DNA of 64,000 bases, taken from Thermogladius sp023256015. Its GTDB lineage: Archaea; Thermoproteota; Thermoprotei_A; Sulfolobales; Desulfurococcaceae. The translations under genes and the position numbers were made by a program. The notes beneath the pieces were generated by a model. The model was not told where the DNA came from, searched no databases, and saw only the letters and a list, made by a program, of their open reading frames with translations. The stretch spans positions 620,001 through 684,000 of the forward strand of contig NZ_CP151274.1 in assembly GCF_051131135.1 (NCBI RefSeq). Direction: 5' to 3'. This document shows positions 31,001 through 39,011 of this stretch, one piece after another (position 1 is the first letter of the stretch; the number at the start of each line of letters is the position of its first letter).

Positions 31001-32017
31001 TCCAATAAGATAATAGTGATACCGGCCACAGTAGTCGTACCGGCTGTACTAGACTCCACGTGGTACGTCAGGCTAGGCGGCTTCAAGTCAGTGCTGTCGT
31101 ACGACTCGTACACGCCGGTCGGCCTCGCAGACCCTGCCTACGGCAGGTACACCGAGAGCCTCGACTGGAGGATGATACCTGTCTACGTGTCAGACCCGAG
31201 GATAGCCGGCATTCTACTGATGGCCAGGTGGTCTAGCGGGCCCGCCACCTCCCTCGAGCTACTGGTCCAGCCGCCGGGAGGCCCCTTGCTGCCCTCAGGA
31301 GACCTCAACCTGTTCTCGGGCTACAAGCTCGCGGCGTCGATAGGCTACGTGTACAACCCGAGCCCGAGTGACCAGTTGAGCAGTGTCTTGAGGCTCTACG
31401 CGCCCGTGAAGTGGAGTACGCTACACGCCTACACCGATATACTCGCACACTACAGGATAACGGTCTCGCCGACGGGCTACGGGGAGACGATCATACCGGT
31501 GACCTACGCGTATCCGGGCGTCTTGAGCGGGCTCTACAGGATTCTGGTAGCCTTCAACAGCTACAGCGGTAGGCTCCTCTACGACCCCGTCACGCTAGAG
31601 ATAACCGTGGTGAGGGCCTACCAGGTCAAGACCCAGACCGCCAGCGGGCTGAGCGTGACAGCCTACTTCACCGCGCCCTCGATAATGTTCCCGCTACTAG
31701 GCGCTAAGGCCTACGCCGTCACAGACGGTAGTGTAGCCGGCGCAAGCCTGAGTACCATACCTCTCGGCACGAGGACGTTCCAGAACGGCTCAACGGCTAC
31801 CGTGCTGGCGGGCCAGGGCTACTACCTGGGCGCCTCGAGCAACGGCATCAACTACTACGCGTCCTACACGGTCTCATCGGCGAGCTACGTCGAGACTGTA
31901 ATGGTACTACCCAGCTGGACGTGGCACGCGACAGGCCTCTACTACTACAACACTACCTCGAACAGCCTGGTAGTCTTCAGCATAGCGTACAACGCGGTCA
32001 TCACGACCGGCTTCTAA
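28091..32017 (+). CDS. large secreted subtilisin-like serine protease (S8)
   Basis: About 1308 residues from ATG 28091 (MNIRVKAVFPILFLAIVV), with a clear signal peptide ending near VSQAA. The catalytic triad is Asp in VGIVDTGVDF (about residue 200), His in GHGTSVATVIAARG (about 450) and Ser in FGGTSEATPFTSG (about 670). About 250 residues separate Asp and His, far more than in small subtilases, and more than 600 residues of beta-rich sequence follow the Ser. This is the layout of giant crenarchaeal cell-surface proteases related to pyrolysin/STABLE. There is no C-terminal membrane helix; anchoring may be through partner proteins. It would supply peptides by external proteolysis. Confidence 0.93.
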   Translation: MNIRVKAVFPILFLAIVVLPLLTVVPVSQAATLPPSRVTDVKSLLEVFDSPSPKVVDAQEPGVQVVTSGGSQVYKPFILVAYKQALSYVREYAKIKYYVPLPNGVVVAHVAVSREGLVKLAGLPGVLSIMPSPSLEELFSDQARLKSMAFEDKSPSQVAGAGGYSTFSSLDVLGVKREWSTYGYKGKGVIVGIVDTGVDFTNPELGLDAVARDSSGTPLMVVNDEHIALTPITVVRDANGYLNTSGAIVPVFSTLYSGLYGYPYVYAVRVTVNYTAPPVSKSGVYKFGFLEWFFSDSLTGYYVRVRIPTLLVDADTPGVYNAVMFDLSSAFYALSATMRSLENSTLGTVLWAAPKPAWLDYSFNDEQLFKLGVNDVVGRDFNGDGIIDFGVGVIAGAYIDSYGLANYTYSYPTFTFGQPGEYPGLDPNGNYIAILTDWEGHGTSVATVIAARGRLNYTGYGGVYKLYGVAPEAKLSAGTGFFFGDLIPVEYWLGGWDWVYDPTYSALFPVPSGVRRADIISNSWGYINLARWGHQGPGMDYLSAVFNQIISVNLLINHNVTIVFAAGNYGPGYTTISAPGADLLIIEVAASTNMEYFRLYGFPPGYSGDIVPFSSRGPNALGYPKPDVAAVGAFEWAGVRTVDGRGYGVRGYNEGAGGGLTLFGGTSEATPFTSGVLALGVQAYMSKHGYVPSPIELKVLLKSSTNDLKYPALEQGSGQVDAYKLVSTILSGGMTAYLTQPIAAAFTENYANVYGSYTGVIAGMLADTALYAVVPPGSSYDFTINLKGQGPAFARAVWYQLVREVPVYSGVYYFTTRYFVLPRMYFADADYVEFYIVFQNLSYNPPYYGMLPSSNGYMIRADAFDYYNGSMYRLTTDARVATEDRIPVGNVMQRVKGDLVLRLRPNPSVPAPTPVVVSIVARVYKEAPSYLVSFSLPYAYVNGTGSIKGRIVVPSTQPPGVYDFKIQVYTSNKIIVIPATVVVPAVLDSTWYVRLGGFKSVLSYDSYTPVGLADPAYGRYTESLDWRMIPVYVSDPRIAGILLMARWSSGPATSLELLVQPPGGPLLPSGDLNLFSGYKLAASIGYVYNPSPSDQLSSVLRLYAPVKWSTLHAYTDILAHYRITVSPTGYGETIIPVTYAYPGVLSGLYRILVAFNSYSGRLLYDPVTLEITVVRAYQVKTQTASGLSVTAYFTAPSIMFPLLGAKAYAVTDGSVAGASLSTIPLGTRTFQNGSTATVLAGQGYYLGASSNGINYYASYTVSSASYVETVMVLPSWTWHATGLYYYNTTSNSLVVFSIAYNAVITTGF

Positions 32018-32061
32018 ACCTGAAACCCCTTTTTTCCCCGGCACCCACACTCTCTCACTAG

Positions 32062-32724
32062 ATGGTGGAGTTGTTCGACTACAGCAGGGCGACCAGGTTA
32101 CAGAGAGAACTGTTTAAACAGGTCATTGCGAGCGTAGAGAGGCCTCTCTTCCGCGAAGACGAGGCCCGGCTTGTCGCGGGGCTGGACGCTTCGTATACGC
32201 GGGGCCTCTCGGTCGGCGTTGCGGTGCTAATGGACTTACACGAAATGCGGGTGGTCGACAAAAAGTACGCGGTTGTAAGAGCGGGTATACCGTACGTACC
32301 GGGGCTACTCGCCTTCAGAGAGGCGCCGGGGGTTATAAGAGCACTGCTGGAGCTCGAGAAGAAGCCGGACGTGTTAATGGTCGACGGCCACGGTCTAACA
32401 CACCCCAGGGGCTTCGGTATAGCCTCCCACGTCGGGCTCGTGACGGGGATTCCCAGCGTAGGAGTGGCGAAGAGCAGGCTATACGGGGAGGAGAAGGTGG
32501 AGGGCGGTATCAGGTACGTGTACGCCCACGGCGTGAAGGCGGGCGTCGTAGTCGAGCACGGCGGCTCGGAGCTCTACGTTAGTATAGGCTACAGCGTTAC
32601 ACTAGAGCAGGCCGTGAGACTCGTCAAGAAAACCCTCCTAGGCCACAAGCTGCCAGAGCCGCTCTACCGGGCAGACCTGTACTCGAGGGAAGCCAAGAGG
32701 CTCTTGGATAGAAAGACTCCTTGA
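32062..32724 (+). CDS. nfi: endonuclease V
   Basis: A 220-residue endonuclease V, which nicks DNA (or RNA) 3' to deoxyinosine/inosine. Metal-binding residues are visible in VAGLDASY and VLMVDGHGLTHPRGFG, with GIPSVGVAKSRL and the tyrosine wedge region YVPGLLAFREAP. Length is normal. It starts 44 nt after the subtilase gene; the T6 stretch CCTTTTTTCC between them probably ends the protease transcript. The tRNA-Arg gene follows. Confidence 0.95.
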   Translation: MVELFDYSRATRLQRELFKQVIASVERPLFREDEARLVAGLDASYTRGLSVGVAVLMDLHEMRVVDKKYAVVRAGIPYVPGLLAFREAPGVIRALLELEKKPDVLMVDGHGLTHPRGFGIASHVGLVTGIPSVGVAKSRLYGEEKVEGGIRYVYAHGVKAGVVVEHGGSELYVSIGYSVTLEQAVRLVKKTLLGHKLPEPLYRADLYSREAKRLLDRKTP

Positions 32725-32781
32725 AAACCGCGGGGCCGTCTCTGCAAGTTAAAATTGGGCCTAATAGATGAGAGTTAAGTA

Positions 32782-32856
32782 GGGCCCGTCGCCTAGCTTG
32801 GATAGGGCGCCGGCCTGCGGAGCCGGAGGACCCGGGTTCAAGTCCCGGCGGGCCCG
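32782..32856 (+). tRNA. tRNA-Arg (anticodon GCG)
   Basis: Intron-less cloverleaf: acceptor GGGCCCG/CGGGCCC with discriminator G; D stem GCCT/GGGC; anticodon stem CCGGC/GCCGG with loop CTGCGGA (anticodon GCG); T arm CCGGG-TTCAAGT-CCCGG. CCA is not encoded. A TATA-like GTTAAAATT (32748-32756) is 30 nt upstream. Its D-arm TTGGATAGGGCGC is complementary to the D' guide of the C/D sRNA at 14018-14082. Confidence 0.97.
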
Positions 32857-32905
32857 TTAGCGCCGGTAACCAGTCTATCGTTCGACAATGCTCGGGGTCT
32901 CTAGC

Positions 32906-33799
32906 ATGAAGCCGAGTTTCGAGTGCCTACGCTGCTTGTTGACCATCAGGCTTAGAGAGGTCGAGAGCTCGGGGGCAAGCAGCGAGGAGAAGCTCGAGAC
33001 GGCTAGGAGAGTCCTCTCTCTGGCCGAGTCGTCCTTCGGCTACGAGGCCGAGCTGACGCATTTAGCGACAGACTTGTACAACACGTTGACAACCCTCCTC
33101 CCCAGCGTGGTCGACTACTACAAGAAGGTCAAGAGAGAGCTGAACGAGCTGGCGGTCAAGAGCCTGGGCCTCCACCAAGACTACGCTGCGGGGCTGGATG
33201 GGCCTAGTAGGTTCAGGTACCTGGTCAAGCTATCGGCTCTAGGCAACTTGATAGACCTCGGGGTAGCTGGGCATAACCACATCAGCCCGGAGGCGCTCAC
33301 ACCGGGCCTGGTGGAGGGGTACGAGTTCTGCATAGACGACACGGGGGAGCTCTACGAGGCCGTCTCGCGTGGCGGGCTCCGCGTGCTCTGGCTCTTCGAC
33401 AACGCCGGCGAGGCTGTCTACGACACGCTGCTGATCAGGGAGGTCAAGAGGTACGGCAACACGGTGTGGGGCCTGGTTAAGGATGAGCCGGGCTTCCAGA
33501 ACGACGTCACTATAGAAGACGCCGCACTCATCGGGCTGGACAGGGTGTTAGACCGCATCGCGTCCTACGGCTGCAGGTGCTCCACAGTACACCTGGAGAA
33601 ACTGGGCGACGAGGCTAGGAGGCTGGTCGAGGAAGCAGACGTGGTCGTCGCCAAGGGCATGAGCCACTACGAGTACTTGTCGGAGGTAGACCTCGGCAAA
33701 CAGGTGTTCTTCATACTCATACCGAAGTGCCCGCCTGTAGCCAGGAGCCTGGGAGACCCCAAATGCCAGGGCAAGATAGTCGTGTTAAGGAAAGAGTAG
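32906..33799 (+). CDS. DUF89 (damage-control phosphatase-like) protein
   Basis: About 297 residues from ATG 32906 (MKPSFECLRC); ATG 32888 would add six. The N-terminal CxxC (FECLRCLLTIRL), the metal-binding LWLFDNAGEAVYDTLLI with DNAGE, and the late VVAKGMSHYEYL and LIPKCPPVARSLG segments identify the DUF89/ARMT1 fold. Family members are metal-dependent phosphatases that remove damaged or excess phosphometabolites. The archaeal substrate is uncertain. A hairpin plus T-run follows the gene. Confidence 0.88.
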   Translation: MKPSFECLRCLLTIRLREVESSGASSEEKLETARRVLSLAESSFGYEAELTHLATDLYNTLTTLLPSVVDYYKKVKRELNELAVKSLGLHQDYAAGLDGPSRFRYLVKLSALGNLIDLGVAGHNHISPEALTPGLVEGYEFCIDDTGELYEAVSRGGLRVLWLFDNAGEAVYDTLLIREVKRYGNTVWGLVKDEPGFQNDVTIEDAALIGLDRVLDRIASYGCRCSTVHLEKLGDEARRLVEEADVVVAKGMSHYEYLSEVDLGKQVFFILIPKCPPVARSLGDPKCQGKIVVLRKE

Positions 33800-33871
33800 A
33801 AGTAGACAACGTGTCAAGCGACCGCGCTAACCTACACCCCGTCCAGTCTCGTAACGCTCGCGCGATTCATC

Positions 33872-33904
33872 CCCACCGCCGAGAGGGGGGTGGCGGGCGT
33901 TTTT
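33872..33904 (+). terminator. hairpin and T-run terminator after DUF89 gene
   Basis: CCCACCGCC (33872-33880) pairs with GGTGGCGGG (33889-33897) as eight pairs with one A-C mismatch and one G-U, loop about 8 nt, followed within 2 nt by five T (33900-33904). The T-run touches the stop end of the convergent ATPase gene. Confidence 0.55.
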
Positions 33905-34857
33905 CAGAGCTCTAAGACTAGTCTTCTCATTATAGGGTCGGGTATCGTATAAGTGTTACCCTTTTTCTCTATGATCATGGCTCTCTCTAGGCTGTCTAGC
34001 ATGTCTGAGAGCACTTTAGCGTTGATGCCTAGCGCGGTCTCGAGCTCGCTCCACTTGGCTGGGAGAAGTTTGAGGAGCCTGACATACCTCTCCGGGTTCT
34101 TCCTCCCCGCTAGGAACTTCTTGAGCTCCTGGATAAGGACTTGCTTTCCATCGGAGTAGACTTGTTCTAGGGCCTCTCTATGCCCTAGACCCCTGACACA
34201 CCTCATGTTCCCGTAGTAAGCAAGCCAGCCAGGGTAGCCTCCTAGCGACTCCACCGCTTCCTCCACCTCAAGCCGAGGAGGCCTCATATCGAACTCTCTA
34301 AAGCCTGCTTCCAGGAACTCGACCCCGACATCGCTAGGGAAAGGCTTGAGCTCTATCTTCGCCGGCTGCCTCCCATACAAGGGGCTCTGCGGCGTGGGCT
34401 CTAGTAGCCCCGTGATAACTCCCACCAGGGAACCCGTGAAGACGAGCTTTACATCGTAAGTGTCCCAGACCTTCTTGAGTAGTTTCAACATGTAGTTACG
34501 TGGGAGTTCCTGCACCTCGTCTAACCCGATAATTCTGCCCTCAAGCTTCGAGAAGACGTCCTCAGCGAGCCTTGTCCAGCTTATAGTCAGAGGCCCCATG
34601 GTTATTTCTATGTTCAGTTTCCTAGCGTGTTTCATCAACTCTTCGACAAACCCTCTCATACTCCTAACTCCAGCGAGGTTCACGTACAAACCGTCCACCT
34701 CGTTTAAGAAGACCTTTAGGAGCGATGTCTTACCCGTCATTCTCCTGCCGAGGACTACAACCCACTCACTTTCGGTGAGCCTGTGTAGCTCCTCGAGCTC
34801 TTTCTCCCGCCCGTATAACTCTTCTCTCTTCTCCTTGGGTCTTAGGTCAAACAACAT
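33904..34857 (-). CDS. archaeal STAND-type ATPase with C-terminal winged helix
   Basis: A 317-residue protein of the archaeal ATPase family (PF01637-like). Walker A is LGRRMTGKTSLL, Walker B IIGLDEVQEL and sensor LVFTGSLVGV; a helical lid and a winged-helix C-terminus follow (LLKLLPAKWSELETALGINAKVLSDMLDSL, about residues 255-285). These proteins are numerous in crenarchaea, often lie near mobile or defence-related genes and may be signal-dependent switches. Here it is a single gene. A 16-bp perfect palindrome lies between its TATA box and start codon, which suggests autoregulation. Confidence 0.85.
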   Translation of the reverse strand: MLFDLRPKEKREELYGREKELEELHRLTESEWVVVLGRRMTGKTSLLKVFLNEVDGLYVNLAGVRSMRGFVEELMKHARKLNIEITMGPLTISWTRLAEDVFSKLEGRIIGLDEVQELPRNYMLKLLKKVWDTYDVKLVFTGSLVGVITGLLEPTPQSPLYGRQPAKIELKPFPSDVGVEFLEAGFREFDMRPPRLEVEEAVESLGGYPGWLAYYGNMRCVRGLGHREALEQVYSDGKQVLIQELKKFLAGRKNPERYVRLLKLLPAKWSELETALGINAKVLSDMLDSLERAMIIEKKGNTYTIPDPIMRRLVLEL

Positions 34858-34860
34858 GCA

Positions 34861-34876
34861 GGTTACCTAGGTAACC
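34861..34876 (-). promoter_or_regulatory. 16-bp perfect palindrome at ATPase transcription start (candidate operator)
   Basis: GGTTACCTAGGTAACC is a perfect palindrome lying 3 nt upstream of the ATG (34857) and just downstream of a TATA-like CTTTTAATT (about 34878-34886). A third GGTTAC copy (GGGTTACTTTT, minus strand) lies on the other side of the TATA box. A protein bound here would block transcription initiation. The encoded ATPase has a winged-helix C-terminus and could be the ligand. Confidence 0.6.
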
Positions 34877-34940
34877 AATTAAAAGTAACCCTCTTAGAGA
34901 TTGCAAGGAGTTTACTGTGTCAGTCTGTTATGGCATTACT

Positions 34941-36299
34941 CTAAACTACTATCTTATCCGGCATGCTCTCCTGCCTGCTGTACTTCTCGAGGATCATTGT
35001 TGCTTTCACGGGTATTTCGACGACGTAGTTTATGACGGACTTGTAGACCTCGACGACGCCTCTTCTCGTCAGGTAGTAGTCTCCACCTCTCTTCTCCAGG
35101 AGCCCCGCTAGAGTAGCCAACTCGAGGAAGGCCCTAATACTGTAGGGGATCTTTTCTACACCTAGCTCGTTGAAAAGCCTTGTCTTGACCACTCCACTAC
35201 CCAACTGGTCGAAGAGGACTCTCCAAGCGATAGTGGACTTCCTGAGGCTCCTGTAGTACGCTGCCGGCGGCTTACCTTCGTTCACTAGACGTACATATGA
35301 CTGGACATCGTGCACGTTGATGTACTGGTAGAGACCCGTGTTACTCCACGCCCCTGCGCCAAGGCCTAAGAGTGGGCCGACCATCTCCAGGTTCACGGTC
35401 GCGTACTCGTACTGCTCCCTCGAGATCGAGTACACCCTGACTAATCTGAGTTTCTTGTTTTCCGCGAAGTCCAGGGCCCTCTCCACGAACATGTCGACTA
35501 GTCTCTCGTCCTGGGCTAGTCTACCCTGTTCCACCAGCTTGAAACCTGGTGAGTGGCGTGGGATTATTGTGGGATAAAACGTTATCTGGTGCGCTCCTAG
35601 CTCGAGAGCCCTCTCCAGGTCGTCCTCGAATATGGCCAACCCCTCCTTCGGGCTGATCTCCACGTAGCCTCTTATACTAGGCGGAAGGAACATCAAGTCT
35701 ACGTTAACCCACTTGAAACCAGCCTTGACAGCGTTCTCGACAGCCCTAACGTTGTCTTCGACCGTGTGCTTCCTGCCGAGCGCCTTCAAGACCTTCCCGT
35801 TGAAGCTCTGGGCCCCTATACTCACCTCGCCGACCTCGTTCTTGTAGAGCTCACCAGCGTACTCGCTGCTGGTTAGGTCCTCGGGGTTCGCCTCCATCCC
35901 GATGTTCGTCTTCAAGGTGAAGTACTCTGACAGCTTCTCGTAGAGCTCCTTGAAGAAGGAGGCTGGTACTAGACTCGGCGTGCCTCCGCCCACGTGTATC
36001 TCGACGACCTCGTAGCCTCCGCCCTCGAGTAGTCTCCCGTAGATGTCTATCTCGCCCACGACGGCGCGGAGGTACTTCTCGACCTCGTCCCTTGATCTCG
36101 GCAGGGTCTTGAAGTAGGGGCAGAAGGGGCATGTAGTCCTGCAGTACGGTATGTGAACGTAGACGCCTATCCTCCCGTCTCTCATGCTCTCTCTAACCAT
36201 TTTAGTGTGTAAGCCGGCGCCTCCGACCTTGAACAGCTCCATGCGAGCCGGCCTCCTGAGAAGCCAGTGGACCTTCAGGTTCCCGCTGGACAAGACCAA
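34941..36299 (-). CDS. radical SAM protein of the HemN/HemW type
   Basis: Up to 452 residues from TTG 36299; ATG 36242 (MELFKVGGAG) or ATG 36200 (MVRESMRDGRIGVYVHIPYC) are alternatives. The radical SAM cluster motif is HIPYCRTTCPFCPYF (CX3CX2C), followed by EIHVGGGTPSLVP and SIGAQSFN, which are the GGTPS and QSFN hallmarks of the coproporphyrinogen oxidase-like HemN/HemW group. A C-terminal winged-helix-like region is present. In archaea, members are involved in heme handling or are unassigned; no heme genes are nearby. Two GTGCAC elements precede the gene. Confidence 0.88.
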   Translation of the reverse strand: MVLSSGNLKVHWLLRRPARMELFKVGGAGLHTKMVRESMRDGRIGVYVHIPYCRTTCPFCPYFKTLPRSRDEVEKYLRAVVGEIDIYGRLLEGGGYEVVEIHVGGGTPSLVPASFFKELYEKLSEYFTLKTNIGMEANPEDLTSSEYAGELYKNEVGEVSIGAQSFNGKVLKALGRKHTVEDNVRAVENAVKAGFKWVNVDLMFLPPSIRGYVEISPKEGLAIFEDDLERALELGAHQITFYPTIIPRHSPGFKLVEQGRLAQDERLVDMFVERALDFAENKKLRLVRVYSISREQYEYATVNLEMVGPLLGLGAGAWSNTGLYQYINVHDVQSYVRLVNEGKPPAAYYRSLRKSTIAWRVLFDQLGSGVVKTRLFNELGVEKIPYSIRAFLELATLAGLLEKRGGDYYLTRRGVVEVYKSVINYVVEIPVKATMILEKYSRQESMPDKIVV

Positions 36300-36331
36300 G
36301 GTAGTGCACCACTACCGCGGCGTGAGTGCAC
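36300..36331. promoter_or_regulatory. paired GTGCAC elements between radical SAM and GTPase genes
   Basis: GGTAGTG-CAC-CACTACC (36300-36316) is a 7-bp inverted repeat. A second palindrome AGTGCACT lies at 36325-36332. The shared AGTGCAC cores are 22 bp apart, two turns of DNA. They lie just upstream of the TTG 36299 start and downstream of a TATA-like element (TTATTTAG, about 36347-36354, minus strand), as a repressor operator would. Confidence 0.45.
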
Positions 36332-36408
36332 TTACGAGCTATCGGCTAAATAAGGGTTTTCAGACGTCCTCCATAAGCGTGAAGCGGAGCCGTGACTGAG
36401 GCCACGCG

Positions 36409-37440
36409 GTGGTCTCGCTGGAGGAGTTCAAGAGGGTTAGGGTGAGGTCTTTCAAAGAGGTCTACGCTCTAGTAGACGAGAGGATGAGGTCTATCACCGA
36501 CAGGAGTGTGGGAGCTCGCAGGCTCGTGGGCGACGAGAAGATCAGGAGGGTTCTCACAGCTAAGCTCAGAGTCTCCTGCGAGACCGTTCGAGAGGAGCTC
36601 GAGAGGGTAGAGGAGGCCGTCTCCCTAGTTAAGAGCATGGGCGAGTTCTACGCTAAGCTGTTCGAGTTGTACACTAGGCTAGACTTGGACGCACTGCTAG
36701 GCAAGTTGAGGAGGAGCCGCAGGCTTGCTGGCAGGATAGAGGAGGACTACGCTAGCAGGTTGAAAAGCGCCAGGACGAGGAGGGAAGCGGTCGCGTCGTT
36801 TAGAGAAGGCTTGGGTAGGTGCCTTTCAACGTACAAGAGGCTCAACAGGGACGTCCTGAGAGTAAAGCAGGGGGTCGCAGAGCTGGCCAAGATGCCCAGT
36901 GTTAAAGGGGACTACGTCGTGGTCATAGCGGGCATGCCCCAGGTAGGGAAGTCCACTCTCCTAAGCAAGCTGACCCGGGCTAAGCCAGAGATAGGGATGT
37001 TCCCGTTCACGACCAAGACCATTATAGTCGGGCACTGGCAGAGCGAGTATGGGACGGTCGTCTTCGTCGACACACCGGGTATACTGGACAGGCCCGTGGA
37101 CGAGATGAACGAGATAGAGCTCAAAGCCGTCTACGCAGTCAAGTACCTCGCCGACGCGGCTATCTACGTGTTCGACGCTAACCCGAACAGCTACTACAGC
37201 CTCGAACAGCAGTTGAAGACGTACAACACCGTGAGAAGCCTGCTGGGGGATAAGCCCGTCATCGCGGTGTTGAACAAGGTCGACGCCCTGCGTGAAGACG
37301 AGCTCGAGAAACTAGCGAGAGAGCTCGGCGAGAAGGTGCCCGGGGGGCTAGTACGAGTCTCGGCCCTGAAAGAGCTGAATTTAGACTACTTGAAGAGAGT
37401 AGTGTTAGAGAGGCTTACGGCTGGTAGGAGACCCCCTTGA
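36409..37440 (+). CDS. NOG1-like GTP-binding protein
   Basis: A 343-residue GTPase. An N-terminal helical domain of about 165 residues (containing VRVRSFKEVYALVDERM and repeated basic helices) precedes a G domain with G1 AGMPQVGKST, G2 PFTTKT, G3 VDTPGILDRP, G4 LNKVDAL and G5 VSALKE. This is the domain order of archaeal/eukaryotic NOG1, a large-ribosomal-subunit assembly GTPase. The start is GTG 36409. The 3' end overlaps the convergent rtcA gene by 26 nt. Confidence 0.92.
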   Translation: MVSLEEFKRVRVRSFKEVYALVDERMRSITDRSVGARRLVGDEKIRRVLTAKLRVSCETVREELERVEEAVSLVKSMGEFYAKLFELYTRLDLDALLGKLRRSRRLAGRIEEDYASRLKSARTRREAVASFREGLGRCLSTYKRLNRDVLRVKQGVAELAKMPSVKGDYVVVIAGMPQVGKSTLLSKLTRAKPEIGMFPFTTKTIIVGHWQSEYGTVVFVDTPGILDRPVDEMNEIELKAVYAVKYLADAAIYVFDANPNSYYSLEQQLKTYNTVRSLLGDKPVIAVLNKVDALREDELEKLARELGEKVPGGLVRVSALKELNLDYLKRVVLERLTAGRRPP

Positions 37441-38488
37441 CCTTTATAGTACCGGGTTTGCCCAGACCCCCTTCAACTCTGATCTCAGCCTCTGGGAAGA
37501 ATATCCTCACGACCTCTACTGCCGTCAGGGTGTGGAGTGTTATAGAAGACACTCCTACCTCGCTTCGGCCCCCCGCTAGGGCGAGGTAGGGCACGAGCAT
37601 GTCGCCCATGTGCCTGTCAAAGCACATGCCTGTCGAGACCTCTTCGACGAGAGCCTCCGCGGCCTCGGCACCTACTCTCTCGGCCGGCTTCCCCTTAGCC
37701 CCCAGCGAGTCTGCCCCCAGCCTAGTGCCAGACCTCGTCTCGGCGTACAGCACGATGCCGCTACCGGGGCCCAAGTGGTGGTCTTTGCCCGGCTCGTAGT
37801 ACTCTAGGTCGATCGCGGGCTTGACACCGAGCCTGCTCGTCACGACGCTGGCCGCGCTAGAGGCCTGCCTCTCTGCGACCTGCTTCGGCAGCCTAACGGC
37901 GTGACTAACCCCCCTGACCGCTACGATACCCCCGTGCTCGACCAGCTTGACCGGCTTTAGCACGCTGGCAGCCCTCTTCACCGAGAACTCGACTAAGCCC
38001 CCGCCGCGCGGGTAGTGCCCCCGCTTCAACACGTCTATTTTCACCTCGACCCCCAGCAGCCTCATGTTATACGCGAAGACGTGCTTCATGTAGTCGATGG
38101 GCGGGCTCCACTCGACGTCGGTGCCCCCCGTTATCTGGACTCTGGCCTCCCTCTCGTTGAAGAGTAGCACCGGTATCATGGCCTGCATGACTAGGCTTAT
38201 ACTGCCGGCAGTCCCGATGTCGAGCCTCATGAAGCCGCCTCTCCTCTCTCTGGGCTCGAAGTACAGCTCCGTGCTCCCTACTTCGGCCCCCCTCACGACG
38301 GCGTTGGTGGCCTCTTTCAAGGCGTTAACGGCTGTTAGGTGCTGCGGCCTTAGGCCAGGGTTGTCCCGCTTAGCCCTGATGTTGTAGATCCTCACAGGCC
38401 TTAGTGTGAGGGCCGACAGGGCTAGGCTGTACCTGAGTATCTGGCCCCCTCCCTCCCCCATGCTACCGTCTATTTCAACGACCCTCAC
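37415..38488 (-). CDS. rtcA: RNA 3'-terminal phosphate cyclase
   Basis: About 357 residues from GTG 38488 (MRVVEIDGSMGEGGGQILRY); the frame extends to 38518, but the shorter form matches the family. RtcA converts RNA 3'-phosphates to 2',3'-cyclic phosphates using ATP. Signatures: DGSMGEGGGQILR, RDNPGLRPQHL, the adenylation-site region near LVPYLALAGG and the catalytic His region in CFDRHMGDMLVPYL. The start overlaps the end of nadM, so both are in one operon. Its 3' end overlaps the convergent GTPase gene. Confidence 0.94.
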   Translation of the reverse strand: MRVVEIDGSMGEGGGQILRYSLALSALTLRPVRIYNIRAKRDNPGLRPQHLTAVNALKEATNAVVRGAEVGSTELYFEPRERRGGFMRLDIGTAGSISLVMQAMIPVLLFNEREARVQITGGTDVEWSPPIDYMKHVFAYNMRLLGVEVKIDVLKRGHYPRGGGLVEFSVKRAASVLKPVKLVEHGGIVAVRGVSHAVRLPKQVAERQASSAASVVTSRLGVKPAIDLEYYEPGKDHHLGPGSGIVLYAETRSGTRLGADSLGAKGKPAERVGAEAAEALVEEVSTGMCFDRHMGDMLVPYLALAGGRSEVGVSSITLHTLTAVEVVRIFFPEAEIRVEGGLGKPGTIKVKGVSYQP

Positions 38489-39002
38489 CGCTACACACTC
38501 TCCTGACTCTTTCGACACCGCCGATCTCGTCTACAAAGCCTGCCACCTCTTCTGGTACAAGGTGCCTCCACTCCAGCCCTCTCACCATAAACCCTCTGAT
38601 CACGGTGCCTTTGTAGAGCTCGGGCTTCTCGAGGGGTATTTCAACGGTCTTGAGCCCCAGCCACTTGAACGGGTCGAGCACTTGGTGATTCCCCGAGGCC
38701 ACGGCCTCGACCCGGGGCGATAGAGAGAGCGTGTAGGAGGTCCAGGCCGGCGGCATCCTTATGTCGGGGACTGTTATAATCCAGACTCTGCCGTCTATCC
38801 CCCGCGACTTGGTGTACCTCCTGATCATCTCGACTCTCTCGCCGCCCGTGAAGGGGTTCTGGCACGTGAAGCCCTCTTGGGCGCTGCCTACGGCTACTAC
38901 GACCTCGTCGTACCTCTCCAGGAGCCACCCCAGCGCGTACGCGTGCCCCTTGTGGAACGGCTGAAATCTCCCGGGGTAGAGTACCCGGCTCACAGACTCC
39001 AC
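38475..39002 (-). CDS. nadM: nicotinamide-nucleotide adenylyltransferase
   Basis: A 175-residue archaeal NMN adenylyltransferase, which makes NAD from NMN and ATP. The nucleotidyltransferase signature GRFQPFHKGHAYALGWLL contains the HxGH motif (HKGH); further typical segments are VVVAVGSAQEGFTCQNPFTGGER and ITVPDIRM, cited as residues about 33-80. It is encoded between fttA (upstream, 9-nt gap) and rtcA (overlapping). Length is normal. Confidence 0.95.
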   Translation of the reverse strand: MESVSRVLYPGRFQPFHKGHAYALGWLLERYDEVVVAVGSAQEGFTCQNPFTGGERVEMIRRYTKSRGIDGRVWIITVPDIRMPPAWTSYTLSLSPRVEAVASGNHQVLDPFKWLGLKTVEIPLEKPELYKGTVIRGFMVRGLEWRHLVPEEVAGFVDEIGGVERVRRVCSGEGR

Positions 39003-39011
39003 CGGTAGAGG

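Noticed and set aside
33805..33870. Minus-strand GGGATGAATCG as a box C/D RNA in the gap after the DUF89 gene
   Set aside because: No D box (CTGA) at a usable distance; the gap is better explained by the plus-strand terminator.
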